A DNA stretch of 64,000 nt from Prillingera fragicola (Eukaryota; Basidiomycota; Tremellomycetes; Trichosporonales; Trichosporonaceae): the NCBI GenBank assembly GCA_002335605.1, contig BEDY01000013.1, positions 1-64,000 on the forward strand, written 5' to 3'. How positions within the stretch are numbered: position 1 is the first letter of the stretch; each line of letters begins with the position of its first letter. The notes beneath the pieces were generated by a model, which had not been told where the DNA came from, did no database searches, and saw nothing but the letters and a program-made list of their open reading frames with translations. Shown here in pieces: positions 58,752 through 64,000 of this stretch. Position numbers and translations under genes: made by a program.

Positions 58752-59052
58752 GGTGACGGACTACTATTCGTTTACAGTCTTTCGACGTCTGCGAGACCCT
58801 GCACAAGCGTCGTCGGTGATTGAGATGGTTGTTGTTGCGCCGTCTGAGAACCAGAGTTGATCGGGCCTGCCTCCTGAACATCTGGTGCCAGTGACAGTGG
58901 AGGCGAAGATCACGTGGCATTCGCCGCTAATTCCGCAAGTTGACAAGCTTGTGGCAAGTTGCCTTTCCATCCATTTGCAGCTTGACATGTTCTATGCATG
59001 TCGCAGTTGGGTATAACGGTGCATGGTATTGTAATGTACGGTGAATTATGCT
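58752..59052. other. Upstream region of LSM8 / 3' region of DYS1
   Basis: About 300 bp, no gene seen. Confidence 0.4.
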
Positions 59053-60347
59053 TTATGCGGTAGACGCGTTGGAGGTGGACGAGCCGCCCCAGTGTGCCTT
59101 TCCGAAAGTGGCCGCGACGACGAGGGGGAAGACCAGCGTTGCATCGGCATACACCTAGGACAAGTCAGCAGACGTTGGCCGGTTAGGCTCACCTTGACAC
59201 TCTGGGCATTTGCTCGAATCTTGCCCCATGAGACTGCTTCGTCTGGCCTGGCACCAGAGTCGGAGCCGTCATACTAATTGTCAGCTTCTGCAAGCGGGAG
59301 TGTAGGCCATACCTCTTGTCCTGTGTTAATGTACACGGCGTAGTCGGCGCCGTTCCTCTGCACTTGTTAGCAAGCCCGTAGTGACTTGGACACGAACGAA
59401 AAGCATGGCATTTGCAATCTGGTGCTTGCACACCCCACCACCAAGAACAATCATACCAGCCTGCTTGGCGTGGACGCTCATGTCGTTCAGCTTTCGAATG
59501 TCGCCAACAATGTCAACATTGAGGGGGGCCGGGTCGGCCTTGTACGTGTGAAAGTACATCATGTCGCCCAAAGAGCCATCTGTGAGGGCAGGGCAAAAGA
59601 CAGGAATGTCATTCTTGAGTCGTCAGTCATAGATCGACTGTGCGCCATACCTTGTAGCACCAGTAGTAGACACTCTCCTCATTGTCAATCTCCTTGCCAA
59701 GACGGTTGATGACGCCACTGGGGGTCCATTTGGTCTTCTCTGCGAGTCCTGCCAGGCCTTCCTGTTCCTTGACCATCTGATCCAGGATGGGCATAATCCA
59801 GTCTTCAAAGGCACAGTAGTTGGAGTTGGGCACCAACAAATTGCCGATGCGGTTAAGACTGCGGTGTCAACCATGCAGCCATGACATAGAACGTACCCTT
59901 TTTTACGCAGATCGGCTCCATCTAGATGAAAGTCGCCAAGAACAGTTGATCCCAGGCACTTGACAAAGTCCTCCTCCACTCCGCCAGCCGTCGTTACCAA
60001 GGCGTCAATTAACTTGTTCTTTGCAAGAAACAGGATGATCTCGCGGAGGCCAGACGAGATAAGATTGGACGTGTAGCCGAGAAACAGAGTGAGAGGCTGG
60101 TCAGGATTAGAGCGCTCCAGCCGCTGTATACGTCAGCTAGGACCTAAATCCAAGGATCACCAACCATTTTCTCCACAATCTCAATAGCCCGAGCAAGTCC
60201 AGTCGCCTGAAATCCAATCTTCTCATACGACTTTAAAAGATCAATAAGATCAATGGGCTTCGACATGTCAGGGCCCTGGACATGAACGGCATTGTCGGGA
60301 AGTGCCTCTGACGGGGCAAGAACGCTTGCGTGAGCTGATGCGGACAT
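59053..60347 (-). CDS. DYS1: Deoxyhypusine synthase
   Basis: Transfers the aminobutyl group of spermidine to a lysine of eIF5A, the first step of hypusination. Exons give [123 protein letters not shown] (with the active-site Lys) and [20 protein letters not shown], ending [12 protein letters not shown]. Motifs and length fit the family. About six introns are present. A CACGTG and a TTACGTAA lie within 125 bp upstream. Confidence 0.95.
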
Positions 60348-60438
60348 GGTGTAGCGAGTGAACGTGAGTGATGAAACTGTCGATTTTGAAATCCTTGTAT
60401 TCGGCAGCTTTCGGCAACTGAGACATTTTGCGGGCTGG

Positions 60439-60469
60439 CACGTGGCTAGATAAGAACCGGTTTACGTAA
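60439..60469. promoter_or_regulatory. CACGTG and TTACGTAA sites upstream of DYS1
   Basis: CACGTG (60439-60444, bHLH-type E-box) and TTACGTAA (60462-60469, bZIP-type) lie in the 435-bp divergent region between DYS1 and the WTAP-like gene. Both are perfect palindromes. Function is inferred. Confidence 0.3.
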
Positions 60470-60782
60470 TCTGACTCGTCACCATGTGTTTAACGGCTTA
60501 GATGATGGAGGCCTAGGGAGGCATGGGTGGTATGATGCGGACTTGCCCGGGCATCCGGGAGGCTGTGTTTGGACGTTAGTTCGTGTTGCGCTCGGCCCCC
60601 ACTGCTGGTGTGAAAGTAACACCACGAGTTGCAGACCAGTGCGCGATTTGGTCCCGCTGCCCAGCCGTCATAACTGAACGTGCGGCGTGTGCAGCTGGGC
60701 AACAACCTATCCATAACTTGCACAATCGCTCGGTTCACTGGTGCGCAATCAGTGTCCGGCGCATTACTCTGTCCTGTCAGCC

Positions 60783-62144
60783 ATGAGCAACGAATACGAC
60801 GATCTTGTCGACTATGGCCTAGGTGCGTACATGTACATGCCACTAGCTGACACGTATCAGACGACGAAGTCCATGACCATGAAATGGCGAGTCTTCAATC
60901 TGTCTTATGGACTACAACCTGACTTAGTCCCCAGGACAGTGTGAGCGGGTTGGCGGAAAGTGGGGACGGCCCTGGTCCCAGAGACGCTCCCACAGACGCA
61001 GCGGCGCCAAACACCGTGCCGTCCGACAATGAGCTGCGACTGGCACAGAGAGTTATAGAACTCGAACAAGAACGCGACACGCTTGCTGTGTGTACCTGTC
61101 ACAGATCCCACGCTTACTTGAAGGCGCAACTGCGAGACCAGTTGCTGATGCATCCCACACACGAGCCGGGCTTGCCAATCGCTGGCGCCTCCAACAAAGC
61201 ACCAGTTTGCGGCGAGTTGTTGCCCGTGCTTGCAGTCCTCAGGAATCATATCCATGGTCTGACCAGGGACAATACGGCCCTCCGCTACACTTTCTTCGGC
61301 CAGTACTCGACACGCGCTGATTCCCCCGGGTCTAGCATGGCGACAACGCCCTTGCCCGCGGGGTCCCCAGCTCCGGCTGGGGACAGCACCCCGGGCGACT
61401 CATCTCTCGGCGTGGACCTGCTGGCCATCGTCGAACGGGTCAAAATATTGATACAGGAAAACGAGGAACTGGGTGAGATGGTCGCGGAAGCGGGCCGTGT
61501 CAGCGGTAATGAATGGCTCAAGGCGCTTGACGGTGGGTGTAAGTGCAGGGCAGTCGCTAACTCAAAGATTCAAAGGCAGTCATTGCTTCCCTAGAGTGCG
61601 TTGTGGGCTGTCATGAGCTGACAACTATAGTTCCGATCTAACACATAATCTCTCGGTAGTTGAGAGCATGCGCATCGAGCTGGACGCGTACAAATCCCGT
61701 TATGGTTCACTCGCCCAGCCTCGCCCTTCCTCCGGAGACCCGCCTGCTGTAGGACGCGAGGGTTCGCGTTTGTCGCCCGCTACCCCAACACAGCACTCTG
61801 AAAGACAGCAGCGCGACCGCGGTGGCAGCCGTGGTGGGGATCGACGACGCAATGGTGGACAGTCCAAGGCGGACCGCGATGGTGCTGAGCGAGACCCTAA
61901 CAAAGACCGACGCGACCGCGAAACACGGGGAGCTTACAAGTGGGGCAGCGATGACCGCCGCGACGCTCGACGAGACTTACCCAAAGACGATCGAGAACGA
62001 CCTTCCAAAAAGGACGAGGGAGTTGGAGGGGGCAAGGCGCCTGGCGCTTCCATTTCCATTTTGGGAAGGGCGACCGGGGGTAATGGCGTGGAGAATGGGA
62101 CGAAAAGGGTGGACGATGACCGGGGGAATAAGCGGCGTCGTTAA
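60783..62144 (+). CDS. WTAP/Mum2-like protein, probable m6A-writer subunit
   Basis: The start MSNEYDDLVDYGLDDE is acidic. A coiled coil follows (LRLAQRVIELEQERDTLA), then AQLRDQLLMHP, LPVLAVLRNHIHGLTRDN and TALRYTFFGQYSTRADSPGS. The key segment is RVKILIQENEELGEMVAEAG, which resembles the CRMLIQENQELGRQL part of WTAP and the matching part of yeast Mum2. A short helix VIASLDSDLTHNLSVVESMR and ELDAYKSRYGSL end the folded part. The C-terminus is a long Arg/Asp-rich, probably disordered tail (RDRRDRET, DDRRDARRD) ending GNKRRR. About five introns are present; the acceptor before VIASLD was chosen for frame. Assignment rests mainly on the one motif and overall layout. Confidence 0.55.
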
Positions 62145-62368
62145 AACTCCATGTACTTTCTGTGCACAACCTGTCACTTGTACAGAATCCTATCCTGGCT
62201 ACTGGTCTGTTGAACGCACTAGTTGTGCGGGGCCCCGCCCCTAAGTCACGTGAATCTACTTGATGTGGAGTTGACTGGATGTCATGACGTTATCACTCGA
62301 GCCCTCATGAGTCACTCAATTGACCTCTCGACATCAATAATGCTCGTGCCATTGTGCGCTTTTCCACC
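62145..62368. promoter_or_regulatory. PSO2 upstream region with CACGTG
   Basis: A 224-bp gap in tandem with the previous gene. CACGTG at 62248-62253 lies about 115 bp before the PSO2 ATG. Confidence 0.25.
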
Positions 62369-64000
62369 ATGAAGCCAAAAATGGGCTCCAGTCAAGTGAA
62401 CAATACGTCAAAACGCTCCACCCTTCTGAGCTTCTTCGAAAAGTCAACCACCGCAGCGACTACCTCCCCTGGCTCGAGTGGCTCGAGGAGCGAGCACATT
62501 GCCAGTTCGTTCCGCCCTCAAGGAGGGTCAGCAACAGATCCTGTGGTAATCAGTGAGGATGATGAGGAGGAGGAGAAGGAATCCCATCATCCACAACCGT
62601 TTAAACGCCGCAAGATTTCAATTTCGTCCCACACGACGGTGCATGATGCAGCCCGAATCGGCATGTTCGGCACGTCGCTGGACAATGAACCAGAATGCCC
62701 AAAGCCAGCAGCCAAGGATGAAGACGACGGAGAGACCCAACCTTTCGGAATCTTTCCTGCTGGATGTCAAACCATTCCTCTGACTAGTGGCTGGGATGAG
62801 CCCGATGAAGGAATGGGAGTGGATCTCGATACCGACGAAGCGGCTGAAACGGAGATGATTCTTGGCGAGACTGTTGCCCTTGAAACATTGCGATCATGCA
62901 TGGTTTGCGGGTCGTCATTCGATGGAATGGCCCTCGGCGTATGTACTGTGCCAAGTAGTTTGCCGTCGCTGACAATTCAGGCCACGGAGCAGCATCTCAA
63001 CTTTTGCCTCGACGCTGGTCCCTCGCAGCCTATAACTTCCATCGGCCATCAGCTGAAACGAGGGTCAGAGTCTCCACCTTTGATTTTATCGAAAGGAGGC
63101 CCAAACGCCTTTTCAGTCCTCATGAATAGTCACAAGGAAAAGGAGCAGTGGAAGGATGCAGAGAACGCCGAGCGCCGGGAGGGGGGCCGAGGACCCCGTC
63201 GGGCCCCGTTCTACAAAGTATGAGCCCAGTGCAACGAGTTCCTTGCTCACAAACTCAGATTCTAACGGGCATGCCCATCGCTGTGGACGCATTTTGCTAT
63301 GGTGCCATCCCAAAAGTAACAGCATATTTTCTGACGCAAGTACAAAACGGAGGTGTTCGCTGACAGTTCACAGGCATGCGCACTCTGATCACTACACGAA
63401 TCTTTCCAAGAGCTGGAAGCATGGTCCAATTTATTGCTCAGAAACCACTGGAAATCTGGTCGTACACAAGCTGGGTGTCGATCCGAAATGGGTGGTGAGC
63501 AAAGCCAACAAATTCGTTACTTAACCACCAGCATAATCTGCCTGACGACATTGCCTGCCCGATTCCTGACTCTGGGGGTGTTACAGTGACACTTATTGAG
63601 GCAAATCATTGTGCGTGATGCTGCTGCCGGTCCGGTTCTGACGGTCCCAGGCCCGGGCTCATCCATTTTCCTCTTTGAAGGACCTCAAACTGTCCACGCA
63701 GGAGACTCAGGCTTCAAAAGCCCTTACATTGGCAGCCAACGCGTTTTTCGGTACTTGCATTGTGGCGACTTTCGAGCGTGGGTTTCCAGAAGGCCTATAC
63801 AACGCTCTAATCATCCAGATGTCCAAAACATATTCTTCATCCGGCAGTTGCCAAGGCCAATGTCGACTGCGTGTACCTCGACACGACCTATCTCAATCCA
63901 ACGTATTGTTTTCCTCCGCAACCGCTCGTGATCGAGGCATGTGCGGCACTAGCCAAGAAGGTGGTACAGGGTGCCCCAGTCGATATATCAACCGCAGAGG
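62369..64000 (+). CDS. PSO2: DNA interstrand cross-link repair nuclease Pso2/Snm1 (partial, 3' end beyond window)
   Basis: 5'-exonuclease of the metallo-beta-lactamase/beta-CASP family that repairs interstrand cross-links. The N-terminus has STLLSFFEK, a PIP-box-like element, then acidic stretches (SEDDEEEEKE). A UBZ4-like zinc finger is formed by CMVCGSSF and, after an intron, EQHLNFC. GMPIAVDAFCYGAIP leads into the lactamase fold, with the HxHxDH motif HAHSDHYTNLS, IYCSETTGNLVVHKL, DSGGVTVTLIEANH, then SSIFLFEGPQTVHAGD and VDCVYLDTTYLNPTY. Several short introns interrupt the frame. The beta-CASP C-terminal half is outside the window. Confidence 0.88.

Overview
The window is nuclear DNA of a fungus, most likely a basidiomycete yeast of the Tremellomycetes (Cryptococcus/Trichosporon-like). 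The evidence is moderately GC-rich sequence, tightly packed genes, and very many short introns (mostly about 35-70 nt) with GT..AG ends and CTGAC or CTAAC branch sites close to the acceptor. The gene set is that of a free-living eukaryote. The species is not identifiable from what I can see.

The left edge (1 to about 3.6 kb) is a repeat-derived island: an unrecognised coiled-coil ORF, a degenerate tandem repeat, and a broken Ty3/gypsy-type pol remnant. From 3.6 kb to the right end I find 40 genes in continuous order. UBC9 and SOD2 diverge at 4.4-5.0 kb. Then come BNA6 (quinolinate phosphoribosyltransferase), BUD32, ARG4, a Tim44-like mitochondrial protein, CSN5, SRP receptor beta, CHK1, U1-70K, ISY1, a fused succinyl-CoA-synthetase-like protein, ERG25, RPS10, MFAP1, an ASA1-type WD40 protein and SEC66. 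After these follow kynureninase (BNA5), cis-prenyltransferase RER2, ERV1, TRM61, mitoribosomal mS29/DAP3, SOD1, a GNAT acetyltransferase, RPA2, the SAM carrier PET8, the myosin light chain MLC1, a Bqt4-type nuclear-membrane protein, PIG-F/GPI11 and an NPC2-type lipid transfer protein. The right end holds a second GNAT, an F-box protein, an AMP-dependent acyl-CoA ligase, IBA57, LSM8, deoxyhypusine synthase, a WTAP/Mum2-like protein and the 5' part of PSO2/SNM1, which runs off the window.

There is no operon logic; neighbours are mostly unrelated housekeeping genes in divergent or convergent pairs. Some functions recur: both superoxide dismutases (SOD2, SOD1), two steps of de novo NAD synthesis (BNA5, BNA6), four splicing-related proteins (U1-70K, ISY1, MFAP1, LSM8) plus a probable m6A-writer subunit, several mitochondrial proteins (SOD2, Tim44-like, DAP3, PET8, IBA57, possibly the SCS-like fusion), and genome maintenance (CHK1, RPA2, PSO2, UBC9).

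The observations most worth following are the SCS beta-alpha fusion with a shortened, motif-poor ATP-grasp region, the WTAP/Mum2-like protein, two GC-AG introns, a recurrent gene architecture with tiny terminal exons, and several palindromic promoter motifs (MCB pair at RPA2, CRE and TTACGTAA near SOD2, a GCCTNAGGC cluster and phased TTGTACA boxes between the SCS fusion and ERG25). Gene models were made by eye from translated exons and family knowledge; no database was searched.
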